The notes: a model not told the origin generated them from the sequence alone. Numbered from the stretch's first letter, positions 29,584-39,096 are shown. The stretch is DNA of 42,204 nt from DATDAW01 sp036524675 (GCA_036524675.1 DATDBU010000156.1:1-42204); one strand, 5' to 3'. Numbers and translations are program-made.

Positions 29584-30552
29584 ATGAACTACAGAACACT
29601 CGGTAAAACCGGACTAAAGGTGTCAGAGATCGGATACGGTGCCTGGGGAATCGGCAAAAGCAGTTGGGTCGGCGCGTCCGACGACGAGTCCATCAAGGCC
29701 TTGCATAAGGCCATTGATCTCGGACTAAACTTTATCGACACCGCTTTAGGCTATGGGGATGGCCATAGCGAGCGACTCGTAGGACAAGTGGCAAGGGAAC
29801 GCTCCGAAACGATTTACGTGGCGACCAAGATCCCACCGAAAAATATGACATGGCCTGCGCCGGCTGGGATACCCGTCCAGGAAACGTTTCCGGCCGAACA
29901 TATCGTTGCATGCACGGAAGAAAGCCTGAAGAACCTCGGCGTGGACGCGATCGATGTGCAGCAATTCCACGTTTGGTCGGACGAATGGGTACATCAAGGC
30001 GATTGGCTGGACGCCATTCAAAAACTAAAAAGAGAGGGCAAACTGAGAAACTTTGGGGTCTCAATAAACGACTATCAACCGGAGAACGCGATTAAACTCA
30101 TCGAAACAGGCGTATTGGATACCGTTCAAGTCATCTACAATATTTTCGAACAAAGTCCCGAGGACCAGCTGCTTCCAGCATGCGAACGCCATCAAATCGG
30201 GGTCATCGTGCGGGTGGCGCTGGACGAAGGAGGATTGACGGGAATCATCACCCCGGAGACGACCTTTGAAGATAGTGACTTCCGGAGCCACTATTTTCAC
30301 GGCGATCGCAAGCGGCAGGTCTACGAACGGGTGCAACACATCATCTCGGACCTCGATATCACAGTCGATCAGGTCGCCGAAACCGCCTTACGCTACGTTC
30401 TAAGTCACGCGGCGGTATCCACAGTCATTCCAGGCATGCGTTCCGTCCGGAATGTTGAGCGCAACTGCAAGATAGGAGATGGCCGTGGACTTCCCAAGGA
30501 ACAGGTCTCGAAGCTAAAAAGTCATCGTTGGGTTCGTAACTTTTACGAATGA
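29584..30552 (+). CDS. Aldo/keto reductase
   Basis: The 322-residue TIM-barrel oxidoreductase begins with YRTLGKTGLKVSEIGYGAWGIG. The catalytic tetrad is complete: Asp52 and Tyr57 in FIDTALGYGDGHSE, Lys82 in ATKIPPK, and His129 in QQFHVWSDEW. VSTVIPGMRSVRNVERN is the cofactor-binding end. It likely reduces a carbonyl or sugar substrate with NADPH; the substrate is not evident. It is divergent from the exported-protein gene at 28870-29472 across 111 bases and converges on the CtaG-fusion gene. No partner genes indicate a pathway. Confidence 0.92.
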   Translation: MNYRTLGKTGLKVSEIGYGAWGIGKSSWVGASDDESIKALHKAIDLGLNFIDTALGYGDGHSERLVGQVARERSETIYVATKIPPKNMTWPAPAGIPVQETFPAEHIVACTEESLKNLGVDAIDVQQFHVWSDEWVHQGDWLDAIQKLKREGKLRNFGVSINDYQPENAIKLIETGVLDTVQVIYNIFEQSPEDQLLPACERHQIGVIVRVALDEGGLTGIITPETTFEDSDFRSHYFHGDRKRQVYERVQHIISDLDITVDQVAETALRYVLSHAAVSTVIPGMRSVRNVERNCKIGDGRGLPKEQVSKLKSHRWVRNFYE

Positions 30553-30588
30553 TACGGCACAACGGATCCCGGACCGGCTAGTTCAGGC

Positions 30589-32841
30589 TCAATGTCCTGA
30601 CATCATCGTCCCGCGCATGTCCATGGGTTGGAACATCGTCCAGACGGCCAACCCAAACAGAAGCAGGATGAGCACGGCCCATGGCGCAAAACCTGCAAAT
30701 CGGCGACTGGCGGCAAATTCGCGCGTGGCAATCCGCCAGGCGACATAAAGGGAGCCGAGCAAACCCGCGTCGAGCAGCAGGAGTTCCATGCTCACGATCC
30801 AGTCGCCGCTAAAGCCGATTTTCGTCCAATCGGGAGACCCGGCAAATTTGAAGCCGAGATCACCAAGGACGCGCTGGACGACCGGGACAATGGTGAAAGC
30901 GCCCGTTGCGAAATGGAAAAGAAAATGGGCAGCCCACATGCCCGCGCCCAGCGGCGTCAGTGCGGCAGCAAAAGCCAGGAACTGGCGCCGATGCGGTACT
31001 CCCGTGAACTTCGCGGAAATGGCTCCCGCAAGCCAGTTCGCCAAGGCGTAAACCGCAATTCCAGCCGGCAAAAGAAGCGCAATGACGGCCGACTCGAACC
31101 AGCCCAAAGTCGCCGCAACCTGGCGGGCCCAAGCAACGACGGGAGCGGTCATTCCGAAGGCATTCAGAAAAGCGCCTGCAACGAAAAGACCAAACAGCAC
31201 CGCCAGATCCGGGCGTTTCGAATATTCACCGACTGACGAACGGAAACGGTCCGAGGCGAGATCGCGAACAGGAACCACCGTTTTCAACGTGACGTTGTCC
31301 GCCGGGCAGGCACGGACGCAGTCCAAACAGAACGTGCAATCCATGTTGCCAGATTTTTTGGGCTGAAAAAGGTGCGTTTCGCAGCCGCGATCGCGATCGT
31401 TCCCACGAAGGCAATCGTGCGTTCGGCAGCTGGCGCATACGGATGTGTCGCTCACAGCGATTTCACCGGACGAGCTGCCGGCAAACGCAAAATGATACTG
31501 GCCGATCGGGCAGACATACTTGCAAAAACTGGCTCCTCGGAAAAGCACATCGATGGCGATTGCCGCTGCGAAATAAGCAACGATGAGGATGGCGGTCCAC
31601 ACAGGACGGTTCCAAAGGTCGAAAACTTCGTAGGCCCAAAGAAAGGCGGCGAGCAGGGCGATTGCGCTCCATTTGTTGCGCAACATTTTAGGCCATTGCC
31701 ACTTTTGACCGAACGGCGCAACCTTCCTGGCCACATCGCGGGCGAGGACAAATGGGCAGATGGAACAGAAAAAGTTCCCGAGCGTGAGAAGTGCGAGCAC
31801 GCTCAACCCCCGCCAATAGGTCCACGTAAGCACGCCCGCGAGATTCATCGACGCAACAGGGGGGCCGAAAAAACCGTCCAGGACGACGGCGGCAGCAAGG
31901 AGCAGGAGAATTATTTGGAAAATTCGCCGGGTGGGTGTCCGCGCAATTCGGATAAACCAGTCGGCCTTTTTGATGTTAACGACCGGTTTAATCACAGCTT
32001 TCGGATTTAGGTATTCCGATGGACGGACACGGCCGCGGCCTGCGAGAAGTTTTGCGGCAATGATAGCCGCAGGCAGCAAAAAGGCTATGGAACCCGGAAC
32101 CCACATGATGGCGCCAGCGCCTGCCTGATCAGCCATGACCGTAATTCCCCAGAGCCGCGGGACGGTTGCGTAGGCAGGATAGAGCGGCTGATCGTAAAAA
32201 CTCAGGAAAGCGCCGAGAGCGGTGTTCTGAAAATCTGCAAGCAGGAGATAGGGGATGACGTACCACCTTGGCCATAAGGGGTGGGCTGGAAACGGCAGGA
32301 CGACGTGCCACCAGAAAATCAGCGACGTGCCAAGAAAACACGCGTGCTCGAGCGCGTGCCACCCGTCCGACCGCAAGGTCGCATCATAGAACGACGGCAC
32401 ATGCCAGATCACGTTGCTCGCAATAAAAAGCCCCCACGACACAACGGGATGCGAAAAGAATCCTCCCAGCGTTTTCCAGACTGGACCATTGAGGAATGGC
32501 CCGATCACTTCCCGCACCCAAATCCGTGGCAACCCTTTCAGAAACGGCAGATAAGGCGCTCCAAGCAGCAGCAGCGGCGGCACTACCATCGTCAGCAACA
32601 GGTGCTGGACCATGTGCACCTGCAGCAGAAATCCCGCAAATGCGTCCAGGGGTGAAGCTACTGCGAGAAAAAGCACGGCCAAACCCCCGAGAAAGCAATA
32701 AAGCCTCGCTGGCGTAAACTGCTTCGGCGCGAAACGGCGCAATTGCCGCCAACCGCGGATGTAGATGAAAGCCGTCAGCAGAAGGGCGGCTACCAAAAAT
32801 GGATCCGCCTTCCAAGAGCGAAACGCGGAGAATTGATCCAT
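30589..32841 (-). CDS. CtaG-type oxidase assembly protein fused to a polyferredoxin
   Basis: Residues 1-270 are a caa3_CtaG domain with about seven membrane helices and the conserved histidines of HMVQHLLLTMVVPP (His76, His80), WHVPSFYDATL and HALEHACFL. CtaG is needed for assembly, probably copper delivery, of caa3 oxidases. After a basic linker (270-310), residues 310-740 form a second membrane module with cysteines placed as in NapH/CcoG-type polyferredoxins: Cys359/362, Cys440/444, Cys469/472/477/487 and a classic C502-x2-C505-x2-C508-x3-C512 4Fe-4S motif. The join is in frame with no internal start. It ends the respiratory operon. The combined role may be copper reduction plus insertion into the oxidase; this is inference. 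Confidence 0.88.
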   Translation of the reverse strand: MDQFSAFRSWKADPFLVAALLLTAFIYIRGWRQLRRFAPKQFTPARLYCFLGGLAVLFLAVASPLDAFAGFLLQVHMVQHLLLTMVVPPLLLLGAPYLPFLKGLPRIWVREVIGPFLNGPVWKTLGGFFSHPVVSWGLFIASNVIWHVPSFYDATLRSDGWHALEHACFLGTSLIFWWHVVLPFPAHPLWPRWYVIPYLLLADFQNTALGAFLSFYDQPLYPAYATVPRLWGITVMADQAGAGAIMWVPGSIAFLLPAAIIAAKLLAGRGRVRPSEYLNPKAVIKPVVNIKKADWFIRIARTPTRRIFQIILLLLAAAVVLDGFFGPPVASMNLAGVLTWTYWRGLSVLALLTLGNFFCSICPFVLARDVARKVAPFGQKWQWPKMLRNKWSAIALLAAFLWAYEVFDLWNRPVWTAILIVAYFAAAIAIDVLFRGASFCKYVCPIGQYHFAFAGSSSGEIAVSDTSVCASCRTHDCLRGNDRDRGCETHLFQPKKSGNMDCTFCLDCVRACPADNVTLKTVVPVRDLASDRFRSSVGEYSKRPDLAVLFGLFVAGAFLNAFGMTAPVVAWARQVAATLGWFESAVIALLLPAGIAVYALANWLAGAISAKFTGVPHRRQFLAFAAALTPLGAGMWAAHFLFHFATGAFTIVPVVQRVLGDLGFKFAGSPDWTKIGFSGDWIVSMELLLLDAGLLGSLYVAWRIATREFAASRRFAGFAPWAVLILLLFGLAVWTMFQPMDMRGTMMSGH

Positions 32842-32950
32842 CCAGAGGCTTAGTTTGTAGACTTATTCTTAAGACACGCTCTCAGCGACGCTTGACGCAC
32901 CGCTGAGGTCATTTCCTTAAAGCCTGCAAACGTAATACCTAAAACCTTTC

Positions 32951-34495
32951 TTACAACCCCGCAGTCTTGTGTCCTTCCTCCTCCGAATGTTCCGGTTCGG
33001 CAGCGGGGGCGCCTGGCGTAGGGGCATTCGGCCGAGTCATGTCCGTCGCAGCGGGCACATTCGCAGCCTTCAACGTTTTCATGTACGCCACCAGAGCTTC
33101 GACCTCGGCAGGATTCAAATTCTTGCCGTAGGCAGGCATGTTACCGCCACCTTGAATCACTTGGCGAACCATCTGATCGCCGGTCAAGCGCGCTGCGACG
33201 TCGGCCAGATCAGGACCACGAAAACCGCCGGAGCCTTCCAGTGCATGACAGTTGCGGCACTGTTTGTTCTGAAACACAAGCGCTCCCTGACGTTCCAAAG
33301 GAGTTCGGCCAACCAACAGCTCTTGAGGCGTCGGATCGGCTTTCCAAGCCTCCATCGGCGGTGACCACGGACTCGCTATACCGGCCCAAGTCAAAACCAA
33401 CAGCGCGACCACACCAACGGCCACAACGAGCACGCTTACCGGCCGGGCTCTCCAGGACTTTTCGCCCGTATTCGCAAAGAAAGGTAGCGCGATAAGTATC
33501 AAAATACCGATCATTGGCGCAACCAGGAGAACGAGCGTTTCCGACCAATCCGGAATCAGGGACGCTACGGCAAAAATCCACATGAACGCCCAGTCCGGGC
33601 GCGGGGCAGTGCGGATCAAGGTTGGATCCGGCAGTGCTTCAGGACCTTTGGGACCGAAAACGAACGCGCAAATGGCGATCAAGCCAATGACAAAACCCGC
33701 GAATGCCACGTCCTTGCCGATGCCGTCCGGTGCGAACGGCATCCCACCTTCACCGTGCACTAGGTCGTCGTATTCCTTCAGGTAGGTTTCCTTGACGACT
33801 TTCTTACCCGGCTCGGGATATTCGTTGATACCGGTGGTAAGAACGAGGCGCAGGTGCAGCGCTAACAATGCCAGAATGCCACCAGGCAGGACAAACACGT
33901 GCAGAGTAAAGAATCGCGACAATGTCTCTCCCGCGATGATCGGGCCACCGAGGAACCAGTGAACGATCTCCGGTCCAATGAACGGGATGCGGCCCATGAT
34001 GGCGACGCCGATACCCAGACCCCAATAGGCGTCTGCGTCCCAGCGGACCACCTGTCCGCTAAATGCCATGCCCAGCGTGAGCAGCATCAGAATCACGCCC
34101 GAAACCCAGTTCAGTTCACGCGGATACTTAAAGGCGCCGAACAAGAATACCTGCACCATATGCAGGAACATGATCGCAACCATGAAGTTCGAGCCCCAGT
34201 AATGGAGCGCCCGCAGATACCAACCCAATGGTGTTACATACGTCAAGTGCTCCAGACTTTGATACGAATCGGAGCCTGTTGGCTGATAAATAAGCGCCAG
34301 ACAGATACCCGTGAGAATCTGGAGGACAAAGCACAGGAGCGTGCCGCTGCCAAAAACGTAAAACCAGCTCGCAGCGCTTTTCGGGATCGCGTGTCCGGCG
34401 GTCGCATTCCACATCTTTGTGATGTGAAGGCGTTCCTCGAGCCAGAGGGCTGAGCCCTGCACGGCTTTAACGGCGGTATCTTTCAGATTGGCCAT
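32951..34495 (-). CDS. Cytochrome b/c fusion subunit of a bc-type complex
   Basis: Residues 1-340 form a cytochrome b with both the b6-like and subunit-IV-like parts. The heme ligands are His98/His199 and His112/His214; the 14-residue gap between the last pair is the b6f pattern. The Qo motif PEWY reads PDWA at 300-303. A membrane helix (about 350-372) leads into a C-terminal cytochrome c domain with CRNCH at 413-417 and a Met ligand in GGNMPAYG. The tail is Pro/Ala/Glu-rich. The protein would oxidise quinol and pass electrons to its own heme c. It follows the Rieske gene by six bases. Confidence 0.93.
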   Translation of the reverse strand: MANLKDTAVKAVQGSALWLEERLHITKMWNATAGHAIPKSAASWFYVFGSGTLLCFVLQILTGICLALIYQPTGSDSYQSLEHLTYVTPLGWYLRALHYWGSNFMVAIMFLHMVQVFLFGAFKYPRELNWVSGVILMLLTLGMAFSGQVVRWDADAYWGLGIGVAIMGRIPFIGPEIVHWFLGGPIIAGETLSRFFTLHVFVLPGGILALLALHLRLVLTTGINEYPEPGKKVVKETYLKEYDDLVHGEGGMPFAPDGIGKDVAFAGFVIGLIAICAFVFGPKGPEALPDPTLIRTAPRPDWAFMWIFAVASLIPDWSETLVLLVAPMIGILILIALPFFANTGEKSWRARPVSVLVVAVGVVALLVLTWAGIASPWSPPMEAWKADPTPQELLVGRTPLERQGALVFQNKQCRNCHALEGSGGFRGPDLADVAARLTGDQMVRQVIQGGGNMPAYGKNLNPAEVEALVAYMKTLKAANVPAATDMTRPNAPTPGAPAAEPEHSEEEGHKTAGL

Positions 34496-34501
34496 GGCAG
34501 A

Positions 34502-35095
34502 TCAGACAGGTTGCGAAAGCGTCGGAATCTGGCCCGCATCAACCAGCAGTTCGCCGTTCTCGACTTTGAATTCGTATTCGTAAAGCCCGCGCGGCGGCGG
34601 ACCAGCAGCGTGGCGGCCGTCTTGATAGAAAGCACCGCCATGGCACGGACACATGAAAAGCTTCGATTCCTCGAAGTAGCGAACCGGGCAGCCCAGGTGG
34701 GTGCAATTGATGGCGAATACTTGAAATTTTTCGCCCTCCAGGCGACGCACCCAGCACGGAATCTGGGATAACGGGCCATCCCATTTTTGCGCACCGGGGT
34801 TCGTGTACGAGGCGAGGCGAGTCGTGTTTTCTGGAAATTTGGATAGCGCGCCAACCGACAGCCATTTGTGCGGGCTCCGGCGTTTCCAGGAAGACATCAG
34901 GTAACCCAAAACCGGGATGCCCATCAGCATGCCAGCGACAACATTCAATCCGGAGCCAATGAGAAGGATGAAATCGCGGCGGGTAGGATCCTTTTTGGCC
35001 TCCTTGAACATGCCGCCGCAGCAACCCGCGGATTCGGGTGGCTTCCCGACTGGCCCGTCACCGTGATCCTGATGCATGTGTGTGTTTGAGCTCAT
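34502..35095 (-). CDS. Rieske iron-sulfur protein
   Basis: The 197-residue subunit has a cytoplasmic N-terminus with a CCGG pair, a twin-arginine TRRDF signal at 38-42, and one membrane anchor (about 42-67). The 2Fe-2S motif is CTHLGC (Cys131, His133, Cys136) with CPCHGG (Cys149, Cys151, His152). Cys136 and Cys151 can form the stabilising disulfide. PPPRGLYEYEF is the closing strand. It takes one electron from quinol bound to the cytochrome b encoded by the next gene. It is 18 bases downstream of the diheme cytochrome gene. The Tat-type motif suggests export in a folded state. Confidence 0.95.
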   Translation of the reverse strand: MSSNTHMHQDHGDGPVGKPPESAGCCGGMFKEAKKDPTRRDFILLIGSGLNVVAGMLMGIPVLGYLMSSWKRRSPHKWLSVGALSKFPENTTRLASYTNPGAQKWDGPLSQIPCWVRRLEGEKFQVFAINCTHLGCPVRYFEESKLFMCPCHGGAFYQDGRHAAGPPPRGLYEYEFKVENGELLVDAGQIPTLSQPV

Positions 35096-35113
35096 AAAAG
35101 TTTCGCTAGGTGC

Positions 35114-35887
35114 TTACGAACCAGGTGTCGGCGAAGGGTGTGGAACAGCCGCAGCAATTGGCGGAACACCAACGACGCCCGTCTCTCGGCTCGGGCGCAA
35201 GGACGCAAGGTAACCGACGATATCAGCAACGTCAGCGTCGCTAAGCGTTTTCCCAGAAACAAGCTGCGTCCGATCAGGATGTTTTAAATCGGAGCGCCCG
35301 ACGATGATGAGTGAGCGAAGGCTTTGATCGCTGGTAAGCGCGAGGAAGTTCGGATCGACAATGGAACCAATTTTCTTCTCACGATTTCCCGTACCCTCGG
35401 GGCCGTGGCAACTGACACAGTTCGCAGCAAACGCCGCTTTCCCAGCCTCAGCATTTCCCACAGGCCCGGAATACGGTGGTAGATCGGCAGAGGTGGCCAC
35501 TTTGTCAGATTCGATTCCGGCAGTTTCCAGGATGCCATCGGCTAGAATAGCGATTTGCGCATCCGTCAGATATCCACCGTATTTCGCCCCAAGAGCCGGC
35601 ATTGCGGTATTTTTGACTCCTCCGGCAATGAGTTTCTCGATGTTCTCTTTCCCCACAAATTTGGCAAATGCAGGGTCATTGAGTGAACGGGCGGCGGCAA
35701 TCTTGCCAGCTTCAAGCGAGTGGCAGCCAGCGCAGTTCCCAGCGTAGAGCTTTTTGAAATCGCTAACTTCCTCCGGGCGGACGTATTTGTGGTGGTGCTC
35801 GTCGGGCTGGCCGGGAAACTTCCCACAGCCAGCGAGAACCATCGCAGCAGCGCCTACGGCAAAGATCAATAGTCGGGGCGTCATCAT
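35114..35887 (-). CDS. Diheme cytochrome c, lipoprotein
   Basis: The 257-residue product has a lipobox LAGC (Cys21) after the signal peptide, so it is membrane-tethered by lipid. Two c-type hemes are attached at CAGCH (52-56) and CVSCH (157-161); the first domain has a His-rich approach (HHHKYV). Each domain has a candidate Met ligand (TAMPALG in the first). It most resembles the two-heme electron carriers between bc complexes and oxidases, such as QcrC, though it lacks the C-terminal helix of QcrC. The ATG overlaps the end of the upstream membrane-protein gene by one base, and the Rieske gene follows. Confidence 0.9.
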   Translation of the reverse strand: MMTPRLLIFAVGAAAMVLAGCGKFPGQPDEHHHKYVRPEEVSDFKKLYAGNCAGCHSLEAGKIAAARSLNDPAFAKFVGKENIEKLIAGGVKNTAMPALGAKYGGYLTDAQIAILADGILETAGIESDKVATSADLPPYSGPVGNAEAGKAAFAANCVSCHGPEGTGNREKKIGSIVDPNFLALTSDQSLRSLIIVGRSDLKHPDRTQLVSGKTLSDADVADIVGYLASLRPSRETGVVGVPPIAAAVPHPSPTPGS

Positions 35888-36729
35888 TAGTGTTCGGTTC
35901 CCCCTTTTTTGCCTTTTTCCATCGCTTCAACGCCGGCGCGGACAGCCATGGGGTAACTTTGCAATGTCTCGATTTTCTGTGACCGGGCGACAACAAAGCC
36001 GCCAATCAGGCCAAATCCAAGCTGGGAAATCGTAAACCACAGCCAGTCAACTTGCCGATGCATGACGGGGTTGATGAACTGCGCAGTCGAATAAAACAGC
36101 GCCGTCCAGAAAAGCGGACTCAAAATGCCGGCCCAAACCACCGCGAACTTCGGAAACATCGGAAGCACAGCGGCATAAAGCAGCCCTACCATGACCGATA
36201 CGCAGGCATGAATAATGACGCCGGCGATCAGCCCCGACATGCTAAACTGAGCCAGGGTCTCTGGCGTTGTGTCCGTCATCCATGGCAGCACCGAGGCGGA
36301 CATGAGGTTGACCGGCCACCAGATACTGCCTTTCACGAAGTAACCGTAAGCAAGGGCGATAATTGCCATCACCAGACCACCCACAATGCCGCCGCGGATA
36401 CCGGCAGTATAAGGATGCACGCGCTCCGGGTAGTGAATACGGTGGCCGGCTTCGCCCAAATGCAGGTGTTCGACCGTGCGAGGCGCAGGTTCGGGCTCGT
36501 GTTCCTCCGGTGCGAAAAGGCGTTCCGACGCCTCGTGCTTTTCGTGCGGGTAAATGTCGCGGAACCAACCGACCACTCCACAGAGGGTCATAATGAATCC
36601 CAGGACGGTCACGGCCCAGTGCAAAACGAGACCGCCAAAGGCAAGGGAAAGGCCCAAAGCCATTACCAGCGGCCAAGGGGTTGGCGCCGGCAGTTGTATG
36701 TGTTTGTCGTCGTGGTGGTGGTCAGACAT
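35887..36729 (-). CDS. Membrane protein of the oxidase operon, subunit-IV-like N-terminus
   Basis: The 280-residue protein has a His-rich N-terminus (SDHHHDDKHIQLP) that could bind metal. Two helices follow (about 18-55), of the type found in small cytochrome c oxidase subunit IV proteins, with GWFRDIYPHEKHE closing them. After a polar segment come about four more helices (110-260) with no clear family. It is probably an accessory subunit of the oxidase or of a supercomplex. It sits between coxC and the diheme cytochrome gene, with tight spacing on both sides (6 and -1 bases). The specific function is not known. Confidence 0.7.
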   Translation of the reverse strand: MSDHHHDDKHIQLPAPTPWPLVMALGLSLAFGGLVLHWAVTVLGFIMTLCGVVGWFRDIYPHEKHEASERLFAPEEHEPEPAPRTVEHLHLGEAGHRIHYPERVHPYTAGIRGGIVGGLVMAIIALAYGYFVKGSIWWPVNLMSASVLPWMTDTTPETLAQFSMSGLIAGVIIHACVSVMVGLLYAAVLPMFPKFAVVWAGILSPLFWTALFYSTAQFINPVMHRQVDWLWFTISQLGFGLIGGFVVARSQKIETLQSYPMAVRAGVEAMEKGKKGGTEH

Positions 36730-36735
36730 GGAGGA

Positions 36736-37347
36736 TCATTGGTGAAGCTTCCCGAGACCGATCACGTACACTACCGTGAAAACGATAATCCAGATCGCGT
36801 CGACGAAGTGCCAGTACCACGAAATCATCATGAGCCGCTCTTCGTGGGCTGCTTTGTCGATTTTGCCCCAGAGCGAAAATACGAACACCGTCGTGAGCAA
36901 ACCCAGACCGACGATTACGTGGCTGGCGTGCAGGCCGACCAACGAGTAAAAGGTCGCTCCGAAGAGGTTCGTCGAGATCGTCAGGCCATGATGGTAGATG
37001 AACTCGTACCATTCGTAAGCGGTGAACGCCAAAAAGATCGCTCCGAATAGGATCGTGATTCCCCACCAGAACCGGAACGGCCCCGTTTTATCGTTATGAA
37101 AAGCCACTTCGGCAAAATAAATCGTCACGCTGCTCGAGAGCAGGAAGAACGACGCAACCCAGGGCTTCGTTAGGATATCGAGCGGGTACGGCCCGATAAG
37201 ACTCTTGTCGATGTTATAGATATAGGAGACGACGAAGATACAAAAGAGGGCCGTCTCCGTCGTGATCAGGCAGGCCATGCCCACCTTCCGCTTCGAAGGA
37301 AGTTTCCACTCTACGATATCGCTGGTATCCGGGATGGAGGTTTGCAT
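36736..37347 (-). CDS. coxC: Cytochrome c oxidase subunit III
   Basis: The 203-residue subunit is the short five-helix form typical of caa3-type oxidases. MACLITTETALFCIFVVSY is the first helix, SSSVTIYFAEVAFHNDK the second, and the core motif FYSLVGLHASHVIVGLG carries the invariant His and Gly. The C-terminal SWYWHFVDAIWIIVFTVVY is the family signature. It contacts CoxA and stabilises the D-channel. It lies three bases after coxA and six before the membrane-protein gene. Confidence 0.95.
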   Translation of the reverse strand: MQTSIPDTSDIVEWKLPSKRKVGMACLITTETALFCIFVVSYIYNIDKSLIGPYPLDILTKPWVASFFLLSSSVTIYFAEVAFHNDKTGPFRFWWGITILFGAIFLAFTAYEWYEFIYHHGLTISTNLFGATFYSLVGLHASHVIVGLGLLTTVFVFSLWGKIDKAAHEERLMMISWYWHFVDAIWIIVFTVVYVIGLGKLHQ

Positions 37348-37350
37348 GAA

Positions 37351-39096
37351 TTACGCTTGTTGCGATTTCTTGGGAGACTTGCGGAACATTTCCGGGTCGT
37401 CGTGATGCCAGTCAGGATCGTTCGGGTGCTTGATGTCCCAAAGCGGACGGCGGCTATTCACAACAGGATCGGTCTCAAAATTGTAGTCCGGCGGCGGCGA
37501 TGTGGTCGTCCACTCGAGGGTCCACGCGTCCCACGGATCGTCTCCCGCTTTTTTCCCGCGGTAGAAAGCCCAGATGAGGTTGTAGACGAAGAACAAAAGG
37601 CCGATTGCCTGGAAAATGACCCCGATGGACGAAAGTTGATTCCAAATTTCCCATCCGCGACCGGCGTCGTATGTGTAAATCCGGCGTGGCATACCGAGGA
37701 TACCAGCGACGTGCTGAGGGCCGAAGGTGAGGTTGAATCCAAACATGAAGACCCAGAAATGCCATTTCCCGAGAGTCTCGCTCAGCATCCGGCCCGTGGC
37801 TTTCGGGTACCAGTAATAAATGGTCGCAAAAATCGCGAAGAGCAGGCCGCCGATCAGCACGTAATGGAAGTGCGCGACGACGAAGTACGAATCGTGCAGC
37901 TGCCAGTCAAACGGGGTTACAGCCAGCATGATGCCGGTTAGGCCCGAGATAAGGAACTGGAACAAAAACGCGATACAGAAAAGCATCGGCGTCTGGAGCC
38001 GGATCTTGCCGCCCCACATCGTTCCGAGCCAGTTGAAAATCTTGATGCCAGTCGGCACCGCGATCACCATCGTCGCGAAAGCAAAAAAGGTATTTCCGAG
38101 CGGCGGCAAACCGATCGTGAACATGTGGTGAGCCCAGACACCAAGACTCAAAAATGCGATCGCCACCGAAGCTGCGACCATGATCGGGTAACCGAAGATC
38201 GGTTTCCGGGAAAAGACCGGGATGATTTCAGATGCGGCCGCAAATCCCGGCATAATCAAGATGTACACCTCCGGATGCCCGAAGATCCAAAAGAAGTGCA
38301 TCCAGATAGTAGCCGAACCACCCGCCTGCGTGTCGAAGAATGCGGCGCCGAGATACCGGTCCAGCAGCAGCATGATCTGCGCGGCGCTCAAAGCCGGGAG
38401 CGCCAGGATCATCAAGAACGCCATCACGATCGACATCCACACAAACAACGGCATCCGCATCAGCGTCATGCCTTTGCATCGCAGACAAAAGGCGGTGACG
38501 ATCACGTTGATCGCCGTAGCGATACTTCCGATACCCGCCAGAAGAATGCTTAGCGCCCAGTAATCCGTGCTTGTCCCCTTCGAAAATGCCCGAGCGGTCA
38601 AGGGCGCGTAGGCGAACCAGCCGACATCGGGCGCGCTCCCTTTATTGTATAAGCCCGGCGCGCCGATATAGCTGAAATACAACAAGAGCGAGCCAAAGAA
38701 AAAAATCCAGAAACCAAACGCATTTAATCGCGGAAATGCCATATCCCGCGTGCCGATTTGCAGTGGCACCAGGTAGTTCGCCATTCCAGCGATAATTGGC
38801 ATGCCTACGAGGAACACCATCGTCGTCCCGTGCATCGTGAAGAACCGGTTAAACACTTCCGGTTCAATGAATTCCGCGCGCGGCCACATCAATTGCAGCC
38901 GGATCAAGGCTGCCATGACTCCCGCTATCAAGAAAAAGAAAAGACCCGAGCAGATGTAAAGGATCCCCAGCCGCTTGTGATCGACCGTAAAAAGCCAGCC
39001 GTGAATACCGCCCGCCCAGAGACTTTTTTCCTCCGCATGCGCTTCTGCCACAGGAAAGCTTTTCGCGGTCGCTGTCGTAAAATTTGAGTCGGCCAT
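37351..39096 (-). CDS. coxA: Cytochrome c oxidase subunit I
   Basis: The catalytic subunit reduces oxygen to water and pumps protons across the inner membrane. The 581-residue protein has 12 core helices plus a hydrophilic N-terminus. Heme a ligands are His89 (MHGTTMVFLVG) and His411; heme a3 uses His409 (VVAHFHYVLIGG). CuB is bound by His274, His323 and His324 (HPEVY and WAHHM), with the Tyr278 cross-link. Glu276, Asp118 (TRDMAFPRLN) and Lys352 (PTGIKIFNW) make it an A1-type oxidase with both D and K proton pathways. It follows coxB by 59 bases and precedes coxC by three. Confidence 0.98.
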   Translation of the reverse strand: MADSNFTTATAKSFPVAEAHAEEKSLWAGGIHGWLFTVDHKRLGILYICSGLFFFLIAGVMAALIRLQLMWPRAEFIEPEVFNRFFTMHGTTMVFLVGMPIIAGMANYLVPLQIGTRDMAFPRLNAFGFWIFFFGSLLLYFSYIGAPGLYNKGSAPDVGWFAYAPLTARAFSKGTSTDYWALSILLAGIGSIATAINVIVTAFCLRCKGMTLMRMPLFVWMSIVMAFLMILALPALSAAQIMLLLDRYLGAAFFDTQAGGSATIWMHFFWIFGHPEVYILIMPGFAAASEIIPVFSRKPIFGYPIMVAASVAIAFLSLGVWAHHMFTIGLPPLGNTFFAFATMVIAVPTGIKIFNWLGTMWGGKIRLQTPMLFCIAFLFQFLISGLTGIMLAVTPFDWQLHDSYFVVAHFHYVLIGGLLFAIFATIYYWYPKATGRMLSETLGKWHFWVFMFGFNLTFGPQHVAGILGMPRRIYTYDAGRGWEIWNQLSSIGVIFQAIGLLFFVYNLIWAFYRGKKAGDDPWDAWTLEWTTTSPPPDYNFETDPVVNSRRPLWDIKHPNDPDWHHDDPEMFRKSPKKSQQA

